64,000 nucleotides of DNA from NCBI GenBank assembly GCA_013339895.1, contig JABACO010000003.1:14223308-14287307 (forward strand), written 5' to 3'. Shown here piece by piece: positions 14,501 through 25,766 of the stretch. The notes beneath the pieces were generated by a model. That model searched no databases. It worked only from the letters and a program-made list of their open reading frames with translations, and had not been told where the DNA came from. The first letter of the stretch is position 1, and each line of letters opens with the position of its first letter. Source of the DNA: Ephydatia muelleri. Its lineage: Eukaryota; Porifera; Demospongiae; Spongillida; Spongillidae. Both the position numbers and the translations under genes were made by a program.

Positions 14501-15320
14501 TGTTGGACCAAGACCTCCTGAAGTAGAAAAAAAGAAACTAAAGGTGAGTGTTCTACTTCCCAGACCTTCATGTCGTAGGCTCACTTTGTGTTTGTTGCAA
14601 GTTCATTCATGTACTGTACATCTTGCACCACAGTTTGATGCATTCCAAAAAAATTTGTATGGGATTCCAATTGGTGATGAGTTTGCATATCCCCAAGCAA
14701 ATTCCCTTGTCTAGCTGTACCCGGTGGTCCACAAAGCTAATGGTATTTTGAGTGAAATCCTTAATTTGGCTTCAATGCACTTGACATTAATTTTCCTTCC
14801 TTTATGCCATGGCTTCTGATCAAGCTGCTGCAAGCAAAACACATGCTTGCAGTCATGTACTATCATTCCAAGAATCAGACATGGAGTAGATGATGAAGCC
14901 GATGCCTTGAAGTACTCAAGTTTCAAAGAACATTTTCTGCCATTGGTTAGACTAGCTTATTCCAACTAGCTGCATGTGATATGTTTATTAATGTGTATTG
15001 AAGTGGTCTGCATAAACCGTTTTATGGTTGTGTTGTTTTAGATAAATGCAATTGATTCGGCACGCACTATGGTTTAAACTAACGGCACTGTGTTGGCGTA
15101 CATAGAGAATAAAAAAATCGCTCACGCCGCATGCAGAAGCGAAATTCTAACCAGTCCTAAAGCTTATTCTTTGTTCCAAAAGCCACGCTGTATGTACGCA
15201 CATAATACACAAATGCCTAAGATCTTACCTGTGGTTGTCAAAATTCAAACGTTTGTTCAACAAATATCGTCAGGGAATTGAGTCCGTATCCTCCCTCAGA
15301 CCTCCGTGTAAATGTTTCAC
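11600..15320. other. Non-coding stretch with scattered short frames
   Basis: No frame above about 110 codons and none with a recognisable domain. At 14420-14543 a possible exon (AG before, GTGAGT after) contains an in-frame stop and is not called. Confidence 0.4.
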
Positions 15321-15381
15321 ACGTACATGTAGTATGAAGTGCTGAAAATAGTATTTTCAACACTTCATACTACATGTACGT
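15321..15381. repeat. 61-bp near-perfect palindrome
   Basis: Arms 15321-15350 and 15352-15381, beginning ACGTACATGTAGTATGAAGT, match with one mismatch around a single central base. It could extrude as a cruciform or be a minimal foldback remnant. Confidence 0.85.
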
Positions 15382-15490
15382 AGAAATATATGTTGGTGTC
15401 TTGCACAGTACTGTGCCGATGTCATAGGCATTACAGTCCATGGCGATTTTCGGTCTGGGGGACCATACTACCTAGAGGATACGGTCACTC

Positions 15491-15546
15491 TCCCTCCCTC
15501 CCCCCCTCCCTCCCCCCCTCCCTCCCCCCCCTCCCTCCCCCCCCCC
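15491..15546. repeat. CCCT/C-rich repeat
   Basis: Tandem CTCCCTCCCCCC units. The minus strand has many closely spaced G3-G8 runs, so it could form a G-quadruplex. Confidence 0.95.
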
Positions 15547-16828
15547 GGATCCAGAAATTGATAGCCGTTTAGAAGTCAAGCGTAAAGCATCTTTATCACT
15601 TTTAAATCGGAGACCAAACGCATGTTTTTTCAAGATTTCTATTTTTTTATTTCTGTCAGAAATGTCCTCTACACATTGCTTCTTTACGCAATGTGAATCT
15701 ACATCTACATGTACATGTAAGTATCTGTCACGGAGTTGTAAGACGCTGAATTTTAATTAGAGAAATTAGACAGCATGATGTATCCGAGCAAGCAGTTTCT
15801 ATTGCTATGTGGGACCTCATCAACCTCGTGTGGTTGCTTCATTTGGCAACCTTTCCCAGTCCTGTTGGTTATCACGTCACTGAACCCCACCTGATTATAT
15901 ATGGGACTTGGTCTAAGTGAGATGAGTGTATTGTAGTGTCTATTATGACAATGGATGAACCTAACCTAAATATGTACTGTGTTTGTGTGTGTGAGACTGC
16001 AGTGTGAAGTGAGGTCAGTGTGGTGTTGACTTCAAGAGCACTGCACATTTCAGAAAGGCCGTCTGGACCTAATTGACAGCTTCAATTATCAAGTCATGTG
16101 AGGCACTCTTAAAATATGATGTACCAGTGATATAAATGAAATGTTAGTTCATGTTCTCAACACATGCATGTATATTTGGCTTGTCGTGTACGGTCTCAAT
16201 TATAATAATCACAGCCATGAATTATATCAATGGTGGAAATTTAGTTTTACAAATAGTAGTGGTAATTTACGAAGCATGTAGATAGACGAATTGTAGATAC
16301 TGAATGATTCAATATAAATGGTGAAACACGGTTAATGAAGTGACTAGTAAGGAACAATAGATTGTTGTTCAGAATGAAATGCACAATTGGTGCATGCAAA
16401 TTAAAGAACAGTGCAAAAGAAGTAGAATAAATGTGAATGTCACTGTAGATTAGTCTGGCAGTAAGTACAATTACTGTGTGCTGTGCTTCATACTGCGTAA
16501 AACAATAATTGTATTTTCCTAGCTTAATTTTTACAGTATTTTTCTGCTCCGGGAGCCTATGAAAGAATTGCTGAACTAATACACATGTAATCACTAAATT
16601 TGTACATGCAGTTGAAATCAATAAATTTGAGAGTGACTGATGCTCAGGAATAGCTACATTTGACAAGTTATTTTAAGTATTTATAATGCAAATATTGTAC
16701 TCCAAGCCAAAAAAGAGCACTTTTATGTCACTGGAGAAAACAAAAACAGCAACAATTCTAATTCTAAAACATAGGTTGCGTCTAATACTACATGTATGCA
16801 AACTATTAATTCCACAGCTCCTAATTTA

Positions 16829-19800
16829 CTATTTCAGGGACTGAGAATGAAAGGCGTTATTAAATGGATCATCACTTTTGACTCCTGACTTGATGCAGGT
16901 AACTGGCACCAGAGGGTGATCAGTGTCCTTCAAGTAGTTCTGTTGATGGAATTAATCACAAAATGTTCACATTAGCGCAATAAATCACGTACATGGGCAT
17001 AGGACATTGCATTCTTGTTCTCATCTGCACTGGTTTCTTTACCAATCCAGACAAACACCTGCTTGCCTGTGTCCACAATGAACACTGATGAGAAAGAGAT
17101 AAATAGTGCAATGCTGTGATAGTAACTTCGTTTCCTACCATCCTTCTCATCCAGTTTGCTCTTTGAGATTGGGTCATCAAGTTTTGTCAAAGTGAGCTTT
17201 CCTGTTTCATCACTTAGTCTAATTTTTCAAATGGAAGTAATAAATGAATTAAGAAGCACCATGCATTTGTAATTTTGGTAACCACAAAAATATATAGCCA
17301 TATCATGTCATTTATAGATTTCTTTTTAACACATCTGATTATTTAATTGTATCTAATACATGAGAAAGTTTCTTGTCGTGTTATATAATAATTGACAATA
17401 CTAGTATTGACCAATCATGCTATTTTTTTTTGCATGGGACTGAAAAGTAAAGATCTTCATGCGAAATATGATCTATTTCGACAAACAGTGTGAAAGCATT
17501 TTGATTAGATCCCTTTCAAAAAATGTAATATTTGTTGCCTCAGCATAAAAATGCATAATACTAACACATTCCAGGAATGGTTTTAATGATTCCAGTTCAT
17601 AGCATAGCATTTTTACACCTACACATACCTGAACATGCATGGCTTGAAATTGCTAGAGTCGTGTGCCACATGTATGCTCTGGATACAAAGAACGAAAACA
17701 AAGACATGATATCATAATTTTATTTGACACATACCTCTTCAGTTTCCAAAGGGTCATCAGAAAGACTTTTGTAGAATATGTGGGTTTTTTCTGTTGAGTC
17801 TTCATCTGTACAACAAATTTGTAATAACCATAATATAAGTGCATTATTAAATCATGCAGATTTTAACTTGAATTAAATAAGTTAATACATTTAGTACCAA
17901 TCAGGCCACTTAATTGTTGATCCTTCCTAAACGAGCATATAGCCCAGCTATAAATTGCTCAGCTACACTGTGTCCCAAATGCAAAATGCTTGTACACTAT
18001 GTAATTAAAGAAGTAGCAATTATGCAGTCAATATTGTGATTGTTACAAGTTGTTGATCTGCATCACTTCAAATAACATCACACCGAAAGGTACATGTATA
18101 TGAATTATCCATCGCACGTTCACTTGGGAGGTAAAGCAATGAATAAACAGCGCTGATTTAGACAAGATATAAAATGTGTGCGTGTATTGTATATACCAAA
18201 ATGAAGCATTTTGGCAATTATTATATGTGCTAAATTGAATGGTATTACACTACTGAGTCTTCATTAGCACATTTTCACCTTCGTAATACATCTGACATGC
18301 ACATCAAGGTATCTTACCAAGCACTTCAACACTGGGTTTGCCATCCCTTTCTTGCTGCAAAAACAAATAAATAAATATCATTATGATGCAAATGTCAATC
18401 AATATCATAACAAGTTAGTGTGCATTTTACCCTAATATCTTGGATGTATATTGCGGCCTTGAACTTTTCATCCTTGTTGCCAGTCTTTCCATTCCATTGG
18501 TATAGCTTGAGCCCCATATCAAGTATGAACACATCACTAGAATCCAGACAGTGCTTATTCAGAGGCTTCTCTACCACTTTCACTCCATGCTGAAGGGTTA
18601 TAAGTTTGCCAATCAATAGTACCCACTCGAGCATATGTGTATCATACTTGGTCACCATGGAAGTGAAGTAGGCGGGGCTTGTATTCTGTAGGTTTCACAT
18701 GTTTGAAGCCACTGTCAGCTCTGTGATAAATAAACGAACATATGCTTTCTGTGAGCATTGATTGCACTGCTTACCCTCCTTCCAAAATACTGATGCTCTT
18801 GAAGTAGGTTTGGAAAAGGTCAGATTCATATCCCATAACCTCACGGTGTTGGATAGGCTTGTCATCCAACTAAGAATAAGCACATAATAAAGCCTGTAAA
18901 TGCATACACATAGCTAGATTATGCGCAAATGCTGTTTATCTATATGGTATCTAGTCTTCCTGCCATATTGTTTTCATACTACTGTAACATCTTAAGGTCG
19001 GCATACATGGGGCGACTGCCTGCCGATTTGTCGCATAAAAGTTCCGTAATTGTTTAGTTTACTGATGGTTTGCGGAACATTTGTCCATATTCATTTGAGT
19101 TGCATGCGACAAATCGGCAGGAAGTCGCCCCGTGTATGCCGGCCTTTAGTTGTAAATGCAGCTCATCTGGAAACAACAACATAATGAGTGTTGTGTGAGA
19201 GAAAAATTCACACATTGTTCAACTATTCATATGTATACCTCAAAATGAGTTAATAAACATTTCCGCAATTGACGCATTAAAAGAACTATGCCCGCATCTC
19301 ATAATCTATATTGTATGTGATACCCTGATTAAACTTATGGAAATTTGATCTCATGAGTGTGGGCGTAATGTGCTTAACTAGACTCTTTAAGTGTTATTCA
19401 ATGCATTTGAGCATGTTAATTTATTATGTCTACTCATAATGACTAATTTGCACACTTTACCAATGTATCCAGCTCTACAGTTTTGTATGCAGCAGTTCCA
19501 TACTCATCCTGACTTGAGAACTGACCAATCCAGAAGTGGACATCATACAACAATCCCTGAGATAAATAAAATAGAATTAAGGACATCAGTTGTGGATGTG
19601 TAAGAGATGCAGAAAGAGATGTGGCTTATATGTATATATCATTCAATCAGGATTCGAAAGGGTCAAATTAATTTGCACCATCCAAAATTGCATGTATTTT
19701 CTAATTTGTCTGTAGGAAGGTTCATACTAAAAAGTGAGGAGGAAGGTTGTGTGATGTAAAAAGTACATATCTTATATTAGATAAGTATAATGTTAGCCCT

Positions 19801-20539
19801 AAAGGTTGAACTATTTCCTTTTATGATGAATTGTATGCTCTTCTTATAGTCAGAGAGATGAATAAAGAATAACCCATATTGATGTATTTTGACAGCTGTA
19901 GCTGTTAAATAAACTCAGTGCAATGTCCAGTAGTTAACTACTGAAACGACAAGAGCAGTTCCAATCCTCCAATTTTATGATAGATCAAGTAAATATGGAG
20001 GCAAATACCTCCTTTACATCTATTGTTTAGCTTTAGCACTGATGCCAGAGAAAACAATATAATAGCGTTAGATAATGATATGTTTATTTTAGCGTTTGTG
20101 GTGCAATATACATTTGTCCCTTGTGGGTGTAATTATGAATCTGTCTAGGAGCAATATTTTTATACTAGGCATGTAGTACAATCTTTGGATACAGGAGTTT
20201 ATTACATGTCACTGAAAAGGCTGCGCATCAGCCCCTCGTCAAATCTGACCTCTATTTAAATTTAAACAGTACTTTCACGGATCGAATATCCTTATTACTT
20301 TTTCAGTATACTCGAGTATAGACGGTATACACCGTTGATAAAGACAGAAATTTGTGCCACTAATGCAATATGCCTTATGTAAGGTGTTCAGATCGTGTTT
20401 CAAGTAAGACCCAGATATGTTTCCCGGAAAGGGGAGGAAACCTGTCAGGCTAATTAATGGAACTGACGATGTTTCTGGCTAATGAAACTGATACTTAGAT
20501 CAAGTCAGGCCAGCTGGCCTTTGGCTGCCTGTACGGAAC

Positions 20540-20586
<47 letters not shown>

Positions 20587-22487
20587 GTGTGTGCGTGTGT
20601 GCGTTCGTGCGTGCGTGCGTGCGTGTGTGTGTGTGTACGAGTGTGTGTGTATGTGCTTGTGCGTGGTGTGTGAGTATGTGCGTGTGTGTGTGTGTGTGTG
20701 TGTGTGCATGCGTGCATTTTCCATCCCAAAATATGTTTTGTTTTTAACGAAAGTAGAGTTGTTCCAAATGAAGCTAATCGTCGCAACAGAGGTTTTAAAC
20801 AATATTAATTAGACTGATTAATGGTCACGCTTCAGTTAAACCGAAGCCGTTACCATGAAGAATTTCAAACTAGTATAATTTTTCAAATGGTCTGAAGAAT
20901 TCTTTGGTTAACAGTAAACACATATTTGCATCATTAGGTTAATTCTATGCAGTTATTGGATCGATTATGCATGATACAAGAGGCTTTGCAATCTCCATGG
21001 ACATGATGAGGTCACATGACCCATCCCCATGAGCATATGACGATACAGTATCTGGTTAGCAGAAGCAGAAACGGGCATGGTATAAGCTTGGCATTGAGAT
21101 CAGTCCAAATTGTTGACAATCGAACAATACCTCAATCCAAAAATTTTAAATCGAAATATGATCAATCCACTTTGGATTTAAATGCGATCAATGTCACAGG
21201 GTAACCTAACATCTCTATTTTTTACAGTGAAAACCCCTGCGGGAATCTCGCAAACTCCTTGGGATTGAATTCCCACAGACCCGGATTAGAAACAGGGCTG
21301 GGCCACTGAACAGAAGGCAGAGGAATCGATGGAGATGAACTGTACGCTTTTTCGATCGATATCGCAAATAGTACTGACAATCAAGCTACGTCATAATAAT
21401 TGAGAATGCATAAATTTTAATTAGTTCGCCTGGCAGGCCGGCCAGGCAGTCAGGTCGGACCCTGGCCTGGCCTTCGGCAACCCTGCTCCGTACTATGTGT
21501 AAATGGAGACGTTCGAATGGCTGGGCGAGACAGATTTCGACAAAACAGCCTGTAATTGTAATCCAGCTTGGGTCCAGAGAGACGTCGAAAGTACGGTACT
21601 ACATTCATGCATGATTCGTAGTATAGTTATTGGTAATCCAGAACCACAATTTGGAACTCGGAGGGGCGAGGTCCAATGAACTTTAGGCCAGATTAAAAAT
21701 AAATTATCAACCATCAAAAATGCACTATCAGGTTAGTCTTTTACATGTAACAGCTGTGATTTTTTCTAAGTACACTAATACCAACTACACAAAGCAAAAA
21801 AGGAACTGGGTACATAATCAATTTGTGTTGCATGTTATTCTCCAATTTACATATCTATCCGATTGGACGGTTTCAGGTATATGGAGAGCCTCGCCACGAT
21901 ATGCGGCATAGTATAAATTGAGCATAGCTTCAACAGAAATACTAATGAGAACGGTTTGCATCAATTTAGCTTACGTTTTTTGATGCCAATGGCATTTACA
22001 GTGTTAATGTGTACTTTGTGTATGCACGGCTTAATTGGCTTGCCAATTAGATATCTGCGGATTTGCATACGCTCACAACATTATGAAACGAACGGGTTCC
22101 GTACTTGCGTGCGTCGGTGCGTGTGTACATGACTTTCCGCGACTACGATGGGTCTAATTAAGCACTCACTTCAGTATTCGGCTTTTTGTATGTGTTGAGA
22201 ATGATGTACGAATCTCCATTGAAAAACTTTCCATAATCGTCCTTAGGCCAGTGGGTTACCTACAATTCATTGGGTGGGTGGAGGTGGTGTAGCTATTGAT
22301 CTCTGCTCAGTGCTAAAAACGATCGCAAAAACCTTGCCTTGAAGTTTACAATCCGCCATATCTGCAGTCCGACCTTTTCTCCTGCACCCTTCCACGCCGG
22401 CTCTGTCTGCGCTGACTCCTTCTTTACCTGTACCAACAAAATCGACATTTCAGATAGTGATCTACGAATTTCGCCACATGCAGCCAT
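16829..22487 (-). CDS. Severin/gelsolin-like actin-severing protein
   Basis: Severin-type proteins cut and cap actin filaments in the cytoplasm under calcium control. Twelve exons join: 22487-22338, 22259-22170, 19556-19461, 18869-18775, 18720-18648, 18589-18431, 18354-18318, 17805-17735, 17472-17441, 17218-17139, 17084-16993, 16939-16829. They total 1086 nt, or 361 residues plus TAG, the usual three-repeat severin/fragmin length. Repeat 1 shows [34 protein letters not shown] and [20 protein letters not shown], then [16 protein letters not shown]. Repeat 2 has [18 protein letters not shown]. Repeat 3 has [32 protein letters not shown] and [12 protein letters not shown]. The first intron has a GC donor, and the 32-nt ninth exon is inferred from phase. 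The 2.6-kb second intron holds a GT microsatellite and a hAT end. The start is the only Met before the first repeat in an open exon. Confidence 0.88.
17441..17472 (-). CDS. Candidate 32-nt micro-exon of the severin-like gene
   Basis: The exon before (ending 17735, phase 0) and the exon after (starting 17218, needing two bases) do not join in frame. This segment, between an AG at 17474-17473 and a GT at 17440-17439, reads [10 protein letters not shown] plus two bases. It restores the frame into QLSDETGKL and makes the whole coding length divisible by three. It is inferred from phase; no transcript is available. Confidence 0.5.
18993..19147. mobile_element. 155-bp MITE inside a severin intron
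   Basis: The ends are long inverted repeats: the left arm reads AAGGTCGGCATACATGGGGC and the right arm mirrors it with a few substitutions over about 45 bp, continuing through CCTGCCGATTTGTCGCAT. The core is only about 65 bp. It lies in the intron between severin exons 3 and 4. The target duplication is unclear (TTAA-like on the left). Confidence 0.75.
20541..20707. repeat. (GT)n microsatellite in severin intron 2
   Basis: GT repeat with GC and TGCG interruptions, about 165 bp. Confidence 0.97.
21426..21485. mobile_element. hAT-type terminus, opposite orientation
   Basis: It ends GGCCTTCGGCAACCCTG, the reverse complement of the terminus at 10791, with the same GGCCTGGC-rich subterminal words. 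The flanking eight bases do not match those at 10791, so the two ends most likely belong to different insertions. No transposase is next to it. Confidence 0.5.
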
Positions 22488-23900
22488 GCAGCTAGCTCAC
22501 TTTTCGGTCGGAGTCAGACCCAATCATAGCGATGTTGGAATCTTTCCAATCATACTTCTTTGCCGTTACAAGCTCGGCTGCCATTAGTGCATTTTACGTC
22601 CAGCTACAGTGCGCAGCAGCAGACTATTTATGGACAGTTTACATGTATACCATCATAGACAATATCCGGTGTACTGGAATACTGGAATCCCAGAAAATTA
22701 TGCACCCCCCGTATCATTTTTCCAAGGAATATACTCCAATCAACTCGGCATTCCTTTAGGAAATTAGGCACCCGTTATCATACCAAGCATAACATAGACT
22801 CATCTGGGGATCTAACATGAGATATTTTGATGTGTAGATAATGTACGTTGTGATTAGCAGCCGGACGCAGTTCGGCATAAAATTCTTGTAACCCAGTTAC
22901 AGCTATAGAGAAACAGACCGAAAGAAGCAATTTCCGTCTGCATCGATCCTAGCTGGTCGCTAATGGGCATGGGACACAGCAATCATTGATGGCTGTGTCC
23001 ATTGGGTGTGATTCACATGGACATCAACCCTACACTGGACAAAAAATTGTATTTACTATAGCATGCGTAAATGTGTCGCAAACATGAAACATTATATTAC
23101 GCTAGTATTTGCAATACATTAACCGCGACACACATATTTACTAACATATTGACGACACATTTGCGACGGGAGTAAATATATTTACATGTACCTACATGTA
23201 CGTCACTGCTCTTTGCAACACGTTTGCGAGGGCTAGATTTGCTATTGTCTTTGCTGGCTAAGTAATAATGACCCAAGTTCTAACTAAACGAAATTCTTTT
23301 CTTTACTAACTGTTGATCGCTCGCACTCATAAGTCCGTTTCCAGTTGTTAAAAAAGCATATCTCTCCTTTGCCACACACTGCAAACCGGCTGGTAGTTTA
23401 TAATATCAGGGTTATCTCTAAAACCTGAGATGATATACCTCTACACTGTTCTTCATACATATTCAGTAAGCCATCAATGGTGAAAACCTTATCAGAAACT
23501 TCTTTTATCATTCACCCACTGGCACAATTCATCCAGATAAAAAGATTTCATCAGAAAATAAATGTTCCCAAGCGCATGAACTGGCTTCAACATGGTTTTG
23601 GTGGATCTGCATGCACCACACTTTAAGTAGCTGAATTACTTTAACCAAGCAACATGTTGTTCTAATGTGTGATTGGACTTTCCCTCTGAATTCAGCAAAC
23701 TCAGCATGCAAGTCTTTGTTGACAACAACAAATTTCCACCAAGGACTTCTTGCAATGGACCCTTACCATGAACCCACGGAAGTCTATTTCCAGAAAGACA
23801 CATCTATGTCTTTACTCAATGCATAGTCCTCTTGGTGCAGATCCAGTTCTGCATCCTGTAAATGATTGACGATTCTTTGCATTTGACTTCAATTCCCTGT
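22488..23900. other. Upstream region of the severin-like gene; nothing firm
   Basis: This should contain the promoter of the minus-strand severin-like gene, but I recognise no TATA box or other element with confidence. There is a small GGACACAGC...GCTGTGTCC stem near 22975-23005. Minus-strand frames around 23530-23710 are too short to assign. Confidence 0.3.
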
Positions 23901-23950
23901 CCCCACTTTAAATATATAATTTTTTAAAATCATACTGTAGCTTCTGTAGT

Positions 23951-24326
23951 TTGTGCACGGAGAATATTCTGTGTAGCCTTGGCATGATACCTTTCCTCAA
24001 GATTAATAAGAGCTTCAATATCTATAGGTGTTCAGATTCTATACGGATATTTGTGGCGATGAGGTACGACCCACAGCACTTTCTATCTGCTCAAGAAATG
24101 GAAGGATTGCCTCCCGTAGATCCCCATTCTTAGATTTTCTGCAGATCACTTGATACAGCTGCCCATCCTGTTCTTGTACTGCTTTGCTCTTTTGCGAATG
24201 GCACACTTGTCTTGTTTTGTTGCAGCCAGAGGGTGCCTTCCACGTGTGATGTAGTCAAAAGTTATATCCATCCTTTTCCTCCCAACTTCTTCTTTTGTCA
24301 CCTCAAACACGAGGGTACCAATAATC
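23951..24326 (-). pseudogene. Unassigned broken exon
   Basis: After a CTTTAG acceptor at about 24327 the minus strand reads IGTLVFEVTKEEVGRKR, then ITRGRHPLAATKQDKCAIRK to RAKQY. A one-base slip follows, and reading continues in another frame with QDGQLYQVICRKSKNGDLRE. The composition suggests real coding ancestry, perhaps from a mobile-element polyprotein, but I cannot name the family. The frame slip indicates decay or an assembly error. Confidence 0.3.
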
Positions 24327-24418
24327 CTAAAGGATGCCAAAAATAGGGTAGTGCTGAATGAGTGGAACATTACAATGAACGTTTATAGAAACCTTATATT
24401 TTATTATGGTTAATGAAC

Positions 24419-24455
24419 ACATGCACACACACATACACACACAACACAAACACAC

Positions 24456-24492
<37 letters not shown>

Positions 24493-24502
24493 ACACACAC
24501 AC
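24419..24502. repeat. (AC)n microsatellite
   Basis: Imperfect AC repeat, about 85 bp. Confidence 0.97.
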
Positions 24503-25766
24503 GTGATCCTGACATGCTGCTGACTGCACAATCAGGTGGGTTGTGGCAACCTATATCGAAGACATAGGATTAGGTCCATGTTGCACCAACAGTGAGTAGG
24601 AGTGTCATTTGGAATTTCAGGATCTGCTCATTAAGGATGTATTGTCCTAGCTAGCTTATTGGCTAGAGGTATTGCTGTGTAACACACACAGGACAATGTT
24701 CCCTTGGGTAAAAGGAGCACCATGAACATGCAATGTCTGCTTGTTTGTTAGTTGGATGCTTATTTTGATGTCCAATTTGTTTGATTTCAAAGCGGACTTC
24801 ATTTAAAGAGAATTCTACTTTGGTGCATTGGTTTGATGGGATAATTCATGATGGCATGCATGCAGTAAAGTCCTGAAGGGAGTGTGTCCTAGACAGGCCA
24901 GGGACAGCATGTGCACATAGCTGCATATTATGGTTGGTGATAAGGTAATTGCTAGCTTCCAGCTGTAGAAAAGTGTTGTGTTGGGCCACCAAGTCGCTTC
25001 TCCTTTACAGGTGTTGGTATGGTTGTTTCCTGGGCAAAGGTACATTGGTAGCTATAATTGGTTTCGCCAGCGAAGCGTTATGGCAGATGCTACTGCCGCA
25101 ACATGATTAGAGTTTGATTCTATTACTGATCATAACTTTTCTTTTTACTCCAAACGGCATTTATTATTTAAAGCAATCTGTGACTCGTGGATTGAATGTT
25201 AAACCAAACTCCTCAACTTTAGGTGTTCCTCAAGGAGTTCAGTATTGCGCCACTTGTAAGGCACAAAGTCAATCCAGACTTATAGTGACTCTTAAGTGAA
25301 CTATACCGATGAATTTTGCCATACCGGTTATTTGGTACCATTGAGCAATCGGTAAGACTATTGTTATTGTGATTACCGTTCAGTAACAGTACTGAATATA
25401 ACAGACAGCTTTCTTATTGCGGTTAATTGTTATTTTTTATAGCCGAGCAAATATGACCCCCAGCTGTATGTGTTGTCATAATTAACCGAATTAGTGCTAT
25501 GAATAATTACTAGTTTGATTATAAACCTCTTCATAAACCTCTTCAAAAATGGCAAAAAGTCCGATTTGGTCTGTAGGTTACAATCGGAATCAAACCGTAT
25601 ACGGACCTGACGCACCTCCGTATACGGACCTGACGCAGTCTGTACTACAGAGCGTAAACATGTTGTAAAGCCCTTATATGGATCCTGTTCTAAATGTACG
25701 TACTATGTTTTATAAAATGTTTTCAACTTTGTTATACAATGCAGTACACATTATAACAAAACGTTG

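Noticed and set aside
14420-14543. Possible plus-strand exon ending EVEKKKLK with a GTGAGT donor
   Set aside because: An in-frame stop lies inside it and no neighbouring exon was found.
16247-16666. 139-codon minus frame downstream of the severin-like gene
   Set aside because: AT-rich, no domain, lies past the severin stop; probably chance.
10791-21485. A single 10.7-kb hAT element containing part of the severin gene
   Set aside because: The 8-bp flanks of the two ends do not match and the internal termini diverge after 19 bp.
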